A stretch of 64,000 nucleotides of DNA, taken from Cellulomonas sp. HZM. GTDB taxonomy: Bacteria > Actinomycetota > Actinomycetes > Actinomycetales > Cellulomonadaceae. Positions 9,076 to 18,362 of the stretch are shown here, in pieces; the first letter of the stretch is position 1; each line of letters starts with the position of its first letter. The notes below the pieces were generated by a model. That model worked only from the letters and a program-made list of their open reading frames with translations. It was not told the origin of the DNA and ran no database searches. A program made the translations under genes and the position numbers. Location of the stretch: positions 62,001-126,000 of the forward strand of contig NZ_JEOE01000003.1 of assembly GCF_000708885.1 (NCBI RefSeq), written 5' to 3'.

Positions 9076-10263
9076 TCAGGGCACGTCCGCCTGGATGAGG
9101 ACACCGTCACCGCGCGCGGTGAGCGGACCGTCGGCCGCGGGCACGAACGCCGCCTGCCCGCGCTCGAGCACGAGCGTGCCGTCCATCTCGCCGTGCACCT
9201 CGACCTCGCCCTCGAGGCACAGGATGACCCGCGGACCGCGCCCGGGGATGCGCGTCGTCCCCTCGTCGGTCAGCCGCGTCACGGAGAGCTCGAAGTCGTC
9301 GACCGGCGCGTAGAAGATCTCGGTCGAGGTGAACACGCGCTCCGGCGCGATGCGGATGGGCGGTGCCGCGACGGTGTCGAGCGCGGCGAGCAGCTCGTCG
9401 GTGTCCACGTGCTTGACCGTGAGGCCCGCGCGCAGCACGTTGTCGGAGCTCGCCATGATCTCGACCGCGACCCCGCCGAGGTAGGCGTGGACCGCGCCCG
9501 CGGGCACGAACAACGCCTCGCCGGGGTGCAGCGTCACCGGGTTGAGCAGCACCGACGTGACGGCCCCCGGGTCGCCGGGGTACGCCGCGGCGAGCCGCAT
9601 CACGGTCCGGTCCGTGCGCGGGGACGGCGAGCCGTCCTCGAGCCGGCGCGCGCACGCGGCGGCGAACTCGTCGACGTCCGGCGCGGCCGGGCGGGTCCGC
9701 GCGTCGAGCAGCCACGAGAACGCGGCCCGCACGCCCGACGGCGTCGGGTCGCACACGAGGATGTCCGCGAGCTGCTTCGCGAGCGGCACGTCGAGTCCCT
9801 CGAGCAGCTCGGCCGCGCGCCGCGGCGCCCGGAAGCCGACCATCGCGTCGAGCCGGGTCAGCGCGTAGACCAGCTCGGGCTTGTGGTTGTCGTCCCGATA
9901 GCTGCGGTCCGGTGCGTCGAGGGGCACCGCCGCGGCGTTCTCACGCTCGAAGCCGGCCCGTGCACGAGCGATGTCCGGGTGCACCTGGAGCGAGAGCGGA
10001 GCATCAGCCGCGATGAGCTTGAGCAGGTACGGCAGGCGCGCCCCGAACCGGGTCACGACGCCTTCGCCCAGGGCGTGCAGGGGGTCACGGCCGATGAGCT
10101 CGTCGAGCGCCGGGCCGTCGACGACGGACGACGGCGCGCTCGGGTACGCCCCGAACCACGCCTCCGCGAGGGGGTGCCCGTCCGGCACGGTCCGCAGGAC
10201 GTCCTGCAGGGCCGTGGTCGACCCCCACTGGTAGCTCTGCGTGGAGGGTGTCAGGCGGTACAA
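9076..10263 (-). CDS. manA: Mannose-6-phosphate isomerase, class I
   Basis: 395 residues. Zinc enzyme that interconverts fructose-6-P and mannose-6-P, feeding GDP-mannose and wall glycans. Seen: LYRLTPSTQSYQWGSTTALQ at the N-terminus, LLKLIAADAPLSLQVHPD (zinc region), DDNHKPELVYALT, and AGAVHAYLGGVAVEIMASSDNVLRAG containing the signature PAGAVHAYL. The frame runs open to 10488, but the family N-terminus begins at LYRLT. The TTG at 10261-10263 fits this and has AGGAG (10269-10273, minus strand) 5 bases upstream, so an unusual TTG start is proposed. Confidence 0.93.
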   Translation of the reverse strand: MYRLTPSTQSYQWGSTTALQDVLRTVPDGHPLAEAWFGAYPSAPSSVVDGPALDELIGRDPLHALGEGVVTRFGARLPYLLKLIAADAPLSLQVHPDIARARAGFERENAAAVPLDAPDRSYRDDNHKPELVYALTRLDAMVGFRAPRRAAELLEGLDVPLAKQLADILVCDPTPSGVRAAFSWLLDARTRPAAPDVDEFAAACARRLEDGSPSPRTDRTVMRLAAAYPGDPGAVTSVLLNPVTLHPGEALFVPAGAVHAYLGGVAVEIMASSDNVLRAGLTVKHVDTDELLAALDTVAAPPIRIAPERVFTSTEIFYAPVDDFELSVTRLTDEGTTRIPGRGPRVILCLEGEVEVHGEMDGTLVLERGQAAFVPAADGPLTARGDGVLIQADVP

Positions 10264-10444
10264 CGTGGCTCCTGTCCGGCTCTGTCGACGCGACGGCACG
10301 CGGGCTGTCGCGTCCGAGCGCCTACCGTACGGGACGCGATCAGGACATATTGCCCAGTTCGTACGTCGTTCAGCCAGGCTTCGTCGAACCGTCGACCGCC
10401 GATCACGCGACCGGCGTGGCCGGCGCCGTGCGCGGACCGGACGA
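10264..10444. other. Gap between sensor kinase and manA
   Basis: About 180 bases carrying the manA leader and upstream region on the minus strand. An A/T-richer patch near 10345-10365 stands out and could hold a promoter. I see no convincing terminator for the kinase operon. Confidence 0.3.
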
Positions 10445-11773
10445 TCACGACCGCCTCCGCCGGTCCGGCCGCCCCGTGACGACCGCACCGAGCGGGAGCA
10501 CGACGTCGGGGCGCAGCGAGGCCGGCACGCCCGACAGGAACAGCGCGAACACCGCCGGGCGCCGCTGCGCGAGCTCGAGCCGGCCGCCGTCGGCCGCGGC
10601 GAGGTCGCGCGCGAGCGCGAGACCCAGGCCGGTGCCCTTGCCCGACGTCACCTCGCGCTCGAAGATTCGCCCGGCGAGCTCGTCGGGCACGCCCGCTCCC
10701 TCGTCGGCCACCTCGACGACGACCATGCCGGACGGCCCGCCGGGTCGGGACCGCACGGTCGTCGTCCCCGCACCGTGCTTGAGCGAGTTCTCGACGAGCG
10801 TCGCGACGACCTGCGCGAGCGCACCGGGCGTCGCGAGCACCTGCGTCGCGGGGTCGACCTCGACGACGAGCTGGCGCCCCGCGGCCTCGAACGTGGGCGC
10901 CCACTCCTCCTCCTGCTGGTGCACCACCTCGATGAGGTCCACCGCCTCGGTGGTTCCGCCCGCGCTGCGACGCGACGAGAGCAGCAGGTCGTCGACGACG
11001 CGGACGAGGCGCTCGACCTGCTCGAGCGAGATGCGCGCCTCCTCACGGACCTCGTCGGAGTCGGTCGCGAGCATGATCTCCTCGAGCCGCATCGACAGCG
11101 CCGTGAGGGGTGTGCGCAGCTGGTGGGACGCGTCCGAGGCGAACTGCCGCTCGGAGGCGAGGCGCGCCGCCATCCGGTCGGCGCTGCGTGCGAGCTCGGC
11201 CGCGACGAGGTCGATCTCCTCGACGCCGGACGGCTCGAGCCGGGGACGCACCTGCCCGGACCCGAGCTGCTCGGCCGACGCCGCGAGGTACACCAGCGGC
11301 GCGGCGAGCCGGTTGGCCTGCCAGATCGCCATCGCGATGCCCGCCGCGAACGCGACGACCGCGGCGACGACGACGAGTGCGATCACACGTGCGCTGAGCC
11401 AGAAGACGTCCCACCACGAGACGTACAGCATGACGTCGGCGCCGGTCCCGGACGTGGCGTGCACCGAGAGCGTGCGACCCGCGATGCGGTCGCCCGCCTG
11501 GAGCACACGGCCGTCGGGCGTGCGCACGACGACGGACGCGTCGACCTCGTCGGGCTCGGGACCCGTGTAGGGCAGGAGCATCCGGTCGGTGAGGTCGATG
11601 CCCTGGTCGATCCGGAAGTCGATCGTGCGCGCGACCGACTGTGCCCGCGACTGCAGCGACTGCATCTCGTTCTCGCGCACGAGCTGCGCGCCGAGGAACG
11701 CGAGGGGGAACCCGAGCAGGACGACCGCGACGGTGACCGCCGCGATGGTCGCCTGCAGGACGCGACGACGCAC
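10445..11773 (-). CDS. Two-component sensor histidine kinase (HisKA class)
   Basis: 442 residues. Membrane sensor that autophosphorylates and passes phosphate to the response regulator encoded just upstream. Seen: transmembrane helix near 8-30, an extracytoplasmic domain of about 100 residues, a second helix near 127-152, HAMP, H-box FASDASHQLRTPLTAL with His near 217, N-box VATLVENSLKHG, and ATPase motifs DEGAGVP and GTGLGLALARDLA. Start GTG at 11773, three bases after the regulator stop. The signal sensed is unknown. Confidence 0.92.
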   Translation of the reverse strand: MRRRVLQATIAAVTVAVVLLGFPLAFLGAQLVRENEMQSLQSRAQSVARTIDFRIDQGIDLTDRMLLPYTGPEPDEVDASVVVRTPDGRVLQAGDRIAGRTLSVHATSGTGADVMLYVSWWDVFWLSARVIALVVVAAVVAFAAGIAMAIWQANRLAAPLVYLAASAEQLGSGQVRPRLEPSGVEEIDLVAAELARSADRMAARLASERQFASDASHQLRTPLTALSMRLEEIMLATDSDEVREEARISLEQVERLVRVVDDLLLSSRRSAGGTTEAVDLIEVVHQQEEEWAPTFEAAGRQLVVEVDPATQVLATPGALAQVVATLVENSLKHGAGTTTVRSRPGGPSGMVVVEVADEGAGVPDELAGRIFEREVTSGKGTGLGLALARDLAAADGGRLELAQRRPAVFALFLSGVPASLRPDVVLPLGAVVTGRPDRRRRS

Positions 11774-11776
11774 GGG

Positions 11777-12487
11777 CTAGTGCTGGTGGTCGGAGGTCGC
11801 GCCCGTGCCGGCGCCGGTCTCGAACCGGAAGCCCATGCCGCGCACGGTGGTCACGTACCGCGGCGCGTTCGCGTCGTCGCCGAGCTTGCGGCGCAGCCAG
11901 GACACGTGCATGTCGAGCGTCTTCGTGGAACCCGTCGGGTCGGAGTCCCACACCTCGCGCATGAGCGTCTCGCGGGCGACGACAGTGCCCGCGGCACCCA
12001 CCAGGACGCGCAGCAGGTCGAACTCCTTGGCGGTCAGGTGCAGCTCGCGCTCGCCCTGGAACGCCCGGTGCGCGGCGACGTCGACGCGCACGTTCTGCGC
12101 GTGCAGCTCGTCCTCGTCGGTCGGCTCCCCCACCGTGCGGCGCAGCAGCGCACGCACCCGGGCGAGCAGCTCCGCGAGGCGGAACGGCTTGGTCACGTAG
12201 TCGTCGGCGCCCGCGTCGAGCCCGACGACCAGGTCCACCTCGTCGGCGCGCGCCGTGAGCACCAGCACCGGGGTGGTCAGGCCCTGGTTGCGGATCGCGC
12301 GAGCGACGTCGAGCCCGTCCATGTCCGGCAGGCCGAGGTCGAGGACGACGAGATCGGCCTCTGCCGCGCCGTCGATCGCGCCCTGGCCCGTCCCCTGCAC
12401 ACGCACGTCGTAGCCCTCGCGGCCCAGCGCGCGGGCCAAAGGCTCGGCAATCGCAGGGTCGTCCTCGGCCAGCAGCACCTGGGTCAT
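11777..12487 (-). CDS. OmpR/PhoB-type response regulator
   Basis: 236 residues. Receiver domain with the phospho-acceptor Asp near residue 50 (LVVLDLGLPDMDGLD) and conserved AEDD near 7-10, Thr in VLTAR and Lys in DDYVTKPF, followed by a winged-helix DNA-binding domain (HLTAKEFDLLRVL; LDMHVSWLRRKLGD; YVTTVRGMGFRF). Start ATG at 12487 with TAGCAT (12494-12499, minus strand) 6 bases before it, so probably leaderless. Operon with the kinase that follows; targets unknown. Confidence 0.94.
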   Translation of the reverse strand: MTQVLLAEDDPAIAEPLARALGREGYDVRVQGTGQGAIDGAAEADLVVLDLGLPDMDGLDVARAIRNQGLTTPVLVLTARADEVDLVVGLDAGADDYVTKPFRLAELLARVRALLRRTVGEPTDEDELHAQNVRVDVAAHRAFQGERELHLTAKEFDLLRVLVGAAGTVVARETLMREVWDSDPTGSTKTLDMHVSWLRRKLGDDANAPRYVTTVRGMGFRFETGAGTGATSDHQH

Positions 12488-12621
12488 CGCCCCATGCTAG
12501 GTCACGACGAGCGCCCGACCACCAGCCCTCGGCCCCGGATCGGCCCTGAATCTGCCATGACTTCGTCACACGCCGGTATGCAGGTCGACCGTGCCGAGCT
12601 CGACGCACCCGGGTACCGGTC

Positions 12622-12636
12622 GGACCCAGGTATGAC
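12622..12636 (+). promoter_or_regulatory. Candidate activator site upstream of NarL-type kinase gene
   Basis: GGACCCAGGTATGAC lies about 68-82 bases before the start at 12704. Similar elements (GGTACGAC twice, GGGACCCAGG) occur 54-89 bases before the start at 14778, the ABC ATPase gene. The shared content and similar distance suggest one regulator acts on both promoters. Confidence 0.35.
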
Positions 12637-12703
12637 GCCCCGGTCGCCGACGTCGGACCCTCGCACGACGCGGCCGACGGCCGCGCCCGCCTACGCTCGA
12701 GGG

Positions 12704-13951
12704 ATGAACACGTGGGAGCGGCTGCTGGCCTGGGGCGAGCAGCACCGCTTCGCGGTCGACGCCTGCGGGACGCTCGCGCTGCTGGCCCTCGTCGTGCCGA
12801 CCACCGCGTCGTTCAACGACGCGCTGATCTACGACAGCACGCGCTCGGGTGCGCTGCTCGCCGTGCTGCTCGTGACGCCGCTCGCGTGGCGACGGGTCGC
12901 CCCCACGCTCTCGGCCGTCGCGGTCTACACGGTCGCGCTCTGCCAGATCGTCTTCGTGACACCGCTAGCGCTCCCCGCCGACTTCGCGGTGCTCGCCGCG
13001 CTCTACTCGGTGACCGTGCACGGTCCGCGCTGGGCGCACCGCGTCGCGATGGCGTCCTCGCTCGTCGGCGCCGTCGCGCTCGGGCTCGCGGTGGACCCCC
13101 GGCGCTCGCTTCCCGGCGCGACCGCCGCCGCGGTGTTCGTCGCGACGTTCTCGCTCGCGGTGTGGGCGTTCGGGCTCGTCCGACGAGCGCGTCGCGAGAC
13201 CGTCGAGGCGCTCGTCGACCGCGCGCAACGGCTCGAGGTCGAACGGGACCAGCAGGCGCAGCTCGCGACCGCCGCCGAGCGTGCCCGCATCGCACGCGAG
13301 ATGCACGACATCGTGGCGCACTCGCTCTCGGTGGTCATCGCTCAGGCCGACGGCGGGAGGTACGCGGCCGCGAGCGACCCGGCTGCGGCGCAGCGCGCGC
13401 TCGCGACGATCGCGGAGACCGGGCGCGCGGCGCTGACGGACATGCGCCGGCTCCTGGGCGTCCTGCGGGACGAGCCCGGGGAAGCGCGCTCGTCGTCCGC
13501 CGCCGGGACCGTCGTGCCCCAACCGGCCGAGGGCGACCTCGACGCGCTCGTCGAGCAGGTACGCGCCAGCGGCACGCAGGTCTCGCTCGTGCGCATGGGC
13601 GCTCCGCGAGCGCTGCCTCCCGGCGTCGGGCTCACGGTCTACCGGATCGCCCAGGAGTCGCTCACCAACGTGCTCAAGCACGCCGGCCCGGACCCGCAGG
13701 TCACGCTCATGGTGCAGTGGCAGAGCGAGTCGATCGCGCTCGAGATCACCGACGACGGACGCGGCGCCGCGGCCGAGGGCGACGGGCAAGGCCACGGGCT
13801 GCGTGGCATGCGGGAGCGGGCCTCGATGTTCGGCGGCACGCTGAGCGCGGGTCCACGTCCGGGCGGGGGCTTCCGTGTGCGGGCGCTCCTGCCGACGACC
13901 GGCGGCGTCACGAGCGCCGCGGCACAGCCCCAGGAGCAGGAGACCGCATGA
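12704..13951 (+). CDS. Sensor histidine kinase (HisKA_3, NarL-partner class)
   Basis: 415 residues. The N-terminal ~160 residues are a membrane domain with several hydrophobic helices and little outside the membrane, as in intramembrane-sensing kinases. A coiled linker follows (about 163-195), then the dimerisation box RARIAREMHDIVAHSLSVV with His near 201, and the ATPase motifs IAQESLTNVLKHAG, ITDDGRG and GHGLRGMRERA. Start ATG at 12704 with TACGCT (12692-12697) 6 bases before it. The stop overlaps the regulator start (ATGA). Followed by an ABC exporter, an arrangement common for detoxification modules sensing membrane-active compounds (inference). Confidence 0.93.
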   Translation: MNTWERLLAWGEQHRFAVDACGTLALLALVVPTTASFNDALIYDSTRSGALLAVLLVTPLAWRRVAPTLSAVAVYTVALCQIVFVTPLALPADFAVLAALYSVTVHGPRWAHRVAMASSLVGAVALGLAVDPRRSLPGATAAAVFVATFSLAVWAFGLVRRARRETVEALVDRAQRLEVERDQQAQLATAAERARIAREMHDIVAHSLSVVIAQADGGRYAAASDPAAAQRALATIAETGRAALTDMRRLLGVLRDEPGEARSSSAAGTVVPQPAEGDLDALVEQVRASGTQVSLVRMGAPRALPPGVGLTVYRIAQESLTNVLKHAGPDPQVTLMVQWQSESIALEITDDGRGAAAEGDGQGHGLRGMRERASMFGGTLSAGPRPGGGFRVRALLPTTGGVTSAAAQPQEQETA

Positions 13952-14670
13952 CCGGCAGCAACGGCACCGTCCGCGTCGCGCTCGTCGACGACCAGCAGCT
14001 GGTCCGAGCGGGCTTCCGCATGGTGATCGACTCGCAGCCCGACCTCGAGGTGGTGCTCGAGGCCGGCGACGGCGCCCAGGCCGTGCGCGCGCTCGGACCC
14101 GGTGCCGCCGCGGGACCGGTCGACGTCGTGCTCATGGACGTGCGCATGCCGACGATGGACGGCCTGACGGCGACCGCGCAGATCACGGCCGCCGACGCGC
14201 CGGGCCGTCCCGCGCCGCGCGTGATCGTGCTGACGACCTTCGACCTCGACGAGTACGTGCTCGCCGCGATCCGCGCCGGCGCGAGCGGCTTCCTGCTCAA
14301 GGACGCTCCGCCCGAGGAGATGCTCGCGGCGATCCGCACGGTGCACCGGGGTGACGCGGTCATCGCGGCGTCGAGCACGCGGCGGCTGCTCGAGCACCTC
14401 GTCACCGTGCTCCCGGCACAGGCCGACGACAGCGCGCCCGACCCGGCGCGAGCCGCGGTCGCGGACCTGACCGAGCGCGAGCGCGAGGTGCTCGTGCTCA
14501 TGGCGCGCGGGCGCTCGAACACCGAGATCGGCGCCGAGCTGTACGTCGCGGAGGCGACCGTCAAGACGCACGTCGGGCGCATCCTCGCCAAGCTGGGAGC
14601 GCGCGACCGGGTGCAGGCCGTCGTCACGGCGTACGAGACCGGGCTGGTGCGGCCCGGCGACGGGGGCTGA
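13948..14670 (+). CDS. NarL/LuxR-type response regulator
   Basis: 240 residues. Receiver domain with phospho-acceptor Asp near residue 64 (VVLMDVRMPTMDG), VLTTFDLDEY and FLLKDAPPEEML, then a LuxR helix-turn-helix (LTEREREVLVLMARGRSN, YVAEATVKTHVGRILAKLG). Cytoplasmic partner of the kinase whose stop it overlaps. Its likely targets are the kinase promoter and the ABC exporter that follows 107 bases later, since both upstream regions share elements. Confidence 0.95.
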   Translation: MTGSNGTVRVALVDDQQLVRAGFRMVIDSQPDLEVVLEAGDGAQAVRALGPGAAAGPVDVVLMDVRMPTMDGLTATAQITAADAPGRPAPRVIVLTTFDLDEYVLAAIRAGASGFLLKDAPPEEMLAAIRTVHRGDAVIAASSTRRLLEHLVTVLPAQADDSAPDPARAAVADLTEREREVLVLMARGRSNTEIGAELYVAEATVKTHVGRILAKLGARDRVQAVVTAYETGLVRPGDGG

Positions 14671-14673
14671 GAG

Positions 14674-14724
14674 CCCCAGGTCGCAGGCGGGTACGACCTG
14701 GGTACGACACGGGTGGGACCCAGG
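14674..14724 (+). promoter_or_regulatory. Regulatory region before ABC exporter operon
   Basis: Contains an inverted repeat CCCAGGTCG/CGACCTGGG, a tandem 11-bp direct repeat GGGTACGACNN at 14689-14699 and 14700-14710, and GGGACCCAGG at 14715-14724. The -10 hexamer TAGCGT (14765-14770) lies further downstream, 7 bases before the ATG at 14778. Candidate binding sites for the NarL-type regulator. Confidence 0.4.
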
Positions 14725-14777
14725 AGACGACCACGGGCCGATGCCCGCGACATCGACCGCCGCCTAGCGTCGAGGGC

Positions 14778-15572
14778 ATGGACATCACCACCAGCCCCGA
14801 CCTCTCGTCGGCCTCGTCCCCGCACGCCGCGACAGCCTCCAGCGCCCGTGGCCTGACCAAGGTCTACGGCTCCGGACCGGCCGCGGTCCGCGCGCTCGAC
14901 GGCGTCGACGTCGACTTCGCCGCCGGCGCGTTCACGGCGATCATGGGCCCCTCGGGCTCGGGCAAGTCGACGCTCATGCACGTCCTCGCGGGTCTCGACC
15001 AGGCCAGCTCCGGGTCGGTGCGGCTCGGCGGGACCGACATCACGTCGCTCGGCGACGACGCGCTCACGCAGCTGCGCCGCGACCGGGTGGGCTTCGTCTT
15101 CCAGTCCTTCAACCTGCTGCCGATGTTCACGGCCGAGCAGAACGTCCTGCTCCCGCTCGAGCTCGCGGGTGCGAAGGTCGACCGCGAGTGGTTCGACACG
15201 CTGGTCACCACGCTCGGGCTGCGCGAGCGGCTCACGCACCGGCCCAGCGAGCTGTCCGGCGGGCAGCAGCAGCGCGTCGCGATCGCACGTGCGCTCATCG
15301 CGAAGCCCGAGGTCGTGTTCGCCGACGAGCCCACCGGCAACCTCGACTCGCGCTCGGGTGCCGAGGTGCTGAGCTTCCTGCGGCGCTCGGTGCGCGAGCT
15401 CGGCCGCACGATCATCATGGTCACGCACGACCCCGCGGCCGCCGCCTACGCGGACCGCGTCGTGCTCATCGCCGACGGCCGGATCGCGGGCGACATCGCC
15501 GACCCGACCCCCGAGTCGGTGCTCGCAGGCCTCGACGCCCTGCGCACGCTCGAGCAGCCGGCGGCGATCTGA
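14778..15572 (+). CDS. ABC transporter ATP-binding protein (MacB/LolD type)
   Basis: 264 residues. ATPase for the FtsX-type permease downstream. Seen: a ~25-residue N-terminal extension, Walker A GPSGSGKST (57-65), Q-loop VFQSFNLLP, signature LSGGQQQRVAIARAL, Walker B VVFADEPTGNLDSRSG and H-loop VTHDP. The PTGNLD form is typical of MacB/LolD exporters, which extrude peptides, antibiotics or lipoproteins rather than import. Start ATG with TAGCGT 7 bases upstream. The stop overlaps the permease start by one base (TGATG). Confidence 0.95.
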   Translation: MDITTSPDLSSASSPHAATASSARGLTKVYGSGPAAVRALDGVDVDFAAGAFTAIMGPSGSGKSTLMHVLAGLDQASSGSVRLGGTDITSLGDDALTQLRRDRVGFVFQSFNLLPMFTAEQNVLLPLELAGAKVDREWFDTLVTTLGLRERLTHRPSELSGGQQQRVAIARALIAKPEVVFADEPTGNLDSRSGAEVLSFLRRSVRELGRTIIMVTHDPAAAAYADRVVLIADGRIAGDIADPTPESVLAGLDALRTLEQPAAI

Positions 15573-18085
15573 TGCTGCGACTCACGCTCGCCCAGATGCG
15601 GCGCAGCCTGGGCCGGCTGACGGCGGCCGCGATCGCGATCGCGATCGGCGCCGCATTCGTCGCCGCCACGCTGCTCACCGGCAACATCATCACGCGCACC
15701 AGCTACGACGCGGTCACCGCGAAGCTCGCGGGCGCCGACCTCGTCGTCGACCTGAACAGCCGCTACACGCCCGCGGTGCTCGACAAGATCCGTGCGACGC
15801 CTGGGGTCGCGCACGCCGAGCGGCTCGACCAGTACGGGTTCGAGATCGGCGACGGGAACCGGTCCGAGTACGTCACGGCGCTCGCCGCGATGGACGACCC
15901 CGACCTCGACAGCGTCGACGTGACGTCCGGGAAGGTCCCGGGCGCGGGTCAGACGGCTCTGCCGACGAGCCTCGCCGAGCGGCTCCATGTGGGGGTCGGC
16001 GACCGGGTGCGCGTCACGACCTACGACGCCGACGGCAACCCCGTCCCCGTCGAGCTCAGCGTCTCGGGCATCACCGACGACCCGCAGGGTGCGTGGTCGA
16101 CGACCGACGGCGCCGCGCTGTTCGCGCGGTCCGACATGGAGAAGTGGGCAGGCGAGGACCTCACGTCGGACGTCACCGTGCTCGTGCGGTCGGACGACCC
16201 CGAGGCGGCTCGCGCGGCGCTCGCCGGCGCGATCCCGGCAGACACCGCGGTCCGCACGCGTGCGCAGGCGGCAGAGCTCGCCGTGAAGCAGGTCTCGGGC
16301 GACGGCAAGATCGTCGTGACGTTCGTGCTCGGGTTCGCCGCGGTCGCGCTGGTCGTCGCGGGGCTCGTCATCTCCAACACGTTCCAGGTGCTCGTCGCGC
16401 AGCGCACCCGCACGCTCGCCCTGCTGCGCTGCGTGGGGGCCCGGCGCAGCCAGCTGCGCACGTCGGTGGTGACCGAGGCGACGATCCTCGGCGTCGCCTC
16501 GTCGCTCGTCGGCGTGCTCGCCGGGACGCTGCTCACGCAGGCCGCGCTGCTCGTCGTCGGACCGATGAACGACGGGGTGCCCCTGCCGAAGACGATCACG
16601 TTCTCGCCGGCCGTGCTGCTCGTGCCGCTGGTCGCAGGCACCCTCGTCACGGTGCTCGCGTCGCTCGTCCCCGCGCGGGCAGCGACCCGCGTGGCACCCA
16701 TCGCCGCGCTGCGCCCGCTCGACGCCCCCGTGCTCTCGTCGCACGCCGGACGCGTCCGTCTCGTGCTGTCGCTGCTCATGGTGGTCGGCGGCTTCGCCGG
16801 GCTCGCACTCGCCGTCGTCGGCTCGTTCCAGGGCGTGAGCGCGCTCGCGATGCTCGGCCTCGGTGTCCTGTCGGGCGCCGTGTCGTTCGTCGGCGTGCTC
16901 GTCGGCGCCGTGTTCTGGATCCCGAAGGTCGTGGGTGGCGTCGGCCGGCTCGTCGACCGCGCCGGACCCACGGCGCGGCTCTCGACCGCCAACACGGTGC
17001 GCAACCCGCGCCGCACCGCGGCCACCAGCACCGCGCTGCTCATCGGCGTGACCCTCGTGGTCATGATGAGCACCGGCGCGGCGAGCGCACGGGCGTCCTT
17101 GTCGGCCCAGCTCGACCAGCAGTTCCCCGTGGACATGCTCGTCGAGGCCCAGGCGACGGACGACGCCGGGCACGCGCAGCTGCCCGCCGACGCGCTCGCG
17201 ACCGTGCGAGGCGTCGACGGGGTGCAGGACGCGGAGACGCTGCGGACGTCGTTCGTCTCGGTCGGCGACGCCGTGGTCGGCGTCGCGGCCGTGACACCCG
17301 AGCGTGCGCGGGCGCTGCTGCGGGACGACAGCTCGGCGGCGCACCTCGACGACTCGACGATCGTCACGCCCCGCGGCTTCGACGTCGACCGCGAGCACAC
17401 CGACACCGTCCGGGCGACCGACGGCTCCGGCGCGACCGTCGCCGGCGGTACCTCGCTGCAGCTCCGGCACGTCGCCGACACCGGGCTGCACGGCAGCTCC
17501 CTCGTCACCCCCGCGACGCTCGCGAAGCTCGACCCAGGAGCCACCGACGGCCTGATCTGGGTCCGGGTCGCATCCGGCGCCAACGCGGTGACCGTGCTCA
17601 ACGACGTGCGCGACGCCCTCGACGGCAGCGTGTCCGTCGAGAGCGCCGCCGCGGAGCGCGCGGGCTACGAGCAGATCATCTCGACCCTGCTCACGATCGT
17701 CATCGGGCTGCTCGCGGTCGCCGTCGTGATCGCACTCGTGGGCGTCGCGAACACGCTCTCGCTGTCGGTGCTCGAGCGTCAGCGGGAGTCGGCCACCCTG
17801 AGGGCGATCGGCCTGTCCCGGCGCAGGCTGCGCTGGTCGCTGGGCATCGAGGGGATGCTCATCGCCGGCGTGGGCGCGCTGCTCGGCGTCCTGCTCGGAG
17901 CCGTGTACGGCTGGGCGGGTTCGGCGGTCGTGCTCGGGCGCGTCGGCGAGCTGCACCTCGCCGTGCCGTGGCGTGACCTGGTCGTGGTGCTCGCCGTCGC
18001 GGTCGCGGCGGGGCTGCTCGCCTCCGCCCTGCCCGCGCGGCGGGCGGCGCGGACGTCGCCGGTCGCGGCGCTGGGGGTCGAGTGA
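15572..18085 (+). CDS. FtsX-like ABC transporter permease
   Basis: 837 residues in the duplicated MacB arrangement: a helix near 15-40, a ~200-residue periplasm-like domain (MacB_PCD), three helices around 245-400 (first FtsX domain), a further pair of helices near 395-460, a second extracytoplasmic domain (about 495-690), and three final helices (second FtsX domain). Motifs include RCVGARRSQLRTSVV and RAIGLSRRRLRWSLGIEGML, the coupling helices typical of FtsX permeases. Overlaps the ATPase stop by one base. With the NarL-type two-component system it forms a likely stress-response exporter; the substrate is unknown. Confidence 0.92.
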   Translation: MLRLTLAQMRRSLGRLTAAAIAIAIGAAFVAATLLTGNIITRTSYDAVTAKLAGADLVVDLNSRYTPAVLDKIRATPGVAHAERLDQYGFEIGDGNRSEYVTALAAMDDPDLDSVDVTSGKVPGAGQTALPTSLAERLHVGVGDRVRVTTYDADGNPVPVELSVSGITDDPQGAWSTTDGAALFARSDMEKWAGEDLTSDVTVLVRSDDPEAARAALAGAIPADTAVRTRAQAAELAVKQVSGDGKIVVTFVLGFAAVALVVAGLVISNTFQVLVAQRTRTLALLRCVGARRSQLRTSVVTEATILGVASSLVGVLAGTLLTQAALLVVGPMNDGVPLPKTITFSPAVLLVPLVAGTLVTVLASLVPARAATRVAPIAALRPLDAPVLSSHAGRVRLVLSLLMVVGGFAGLALAVVGSFQGVSALAMLGLGVLSGAVSFVGVLVGAVFWIPKVVGGVGRLVDRAGPTARLSTANTVRNPRRTAATSTALLIGVTLVVMMSTGAASARASLSAQLDQQFPVDMLVEAQATDDAGHAQLPADALATVRGVDGVQDAETLRTSFVSVGDAVVGVAAVTPERARALLRDDSSAAHLDDSTIVTPRGFDVDREHTDTVRATDGSGATVAGGTSLQLRHVADTGLHGSSLVTPATLAKLDPGATDGLIWVRVASGANAVTVLNDVRDALDGSVSVESAAAERAGYEQIISTLLTIVIGLLAVAVVIALVGVANTLSLSVLERQRESATLRAIGLSRRRLRWSLGIEGMLIAGVGALLGVLLGAVYGWAGSAVVLGRVGELHLAVPWRDLVVVLAVAVAAGLLASALPARRAARTSPVAALGVE

Positions 18086-18362
18086 GCACCTGACGCGCGC
18101 ACCGCGTTTGCCCGGCTCGTCCGGGCACGCCGGTCCCGGTCGGAGGCGGAGGGGTCGTCGACCGGGGCCGGCGCGTGGTGCGGGCATCGTGCTGGGCGGG
18201 CATCGTGCTGGGCGGGCATCGTGCTGAGCAGGGTGGCGGGCGCGTGGGGCAGGGGGCCACGCGCCCGTCCGTGCGCCCGTGCGTCCGCCTGTCCGTCGAG
18301 CCTGACGGCGGGCCTGTGGACGACGCGACCGTCCACGCCACGCGGAGCCGGTCGCACGCCGC
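18086..18362. other. Gap before EssC-like gene, with repeats
   Basis: About 277 bases with no gene. Holds a 16-bp triple tandem repeat (18181-18228) and a CGCCCGTCCGTGCGC-like low-complexity run near 18258-18300. No clear -10 or ribosome site before the start at 18363. Confidence 0.5.
18181..18228. repeat. 16-bp tandem repeat, three copies
   Basis: CGGGCATCGTGCTGGG occurs at 18181-18196 and 18197-18212, and with one changed base (…GAG) at 18213-18228. The repeat is in non-coding DNA 135-180 bases before the EssC-like start. Confidence 0.9.
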
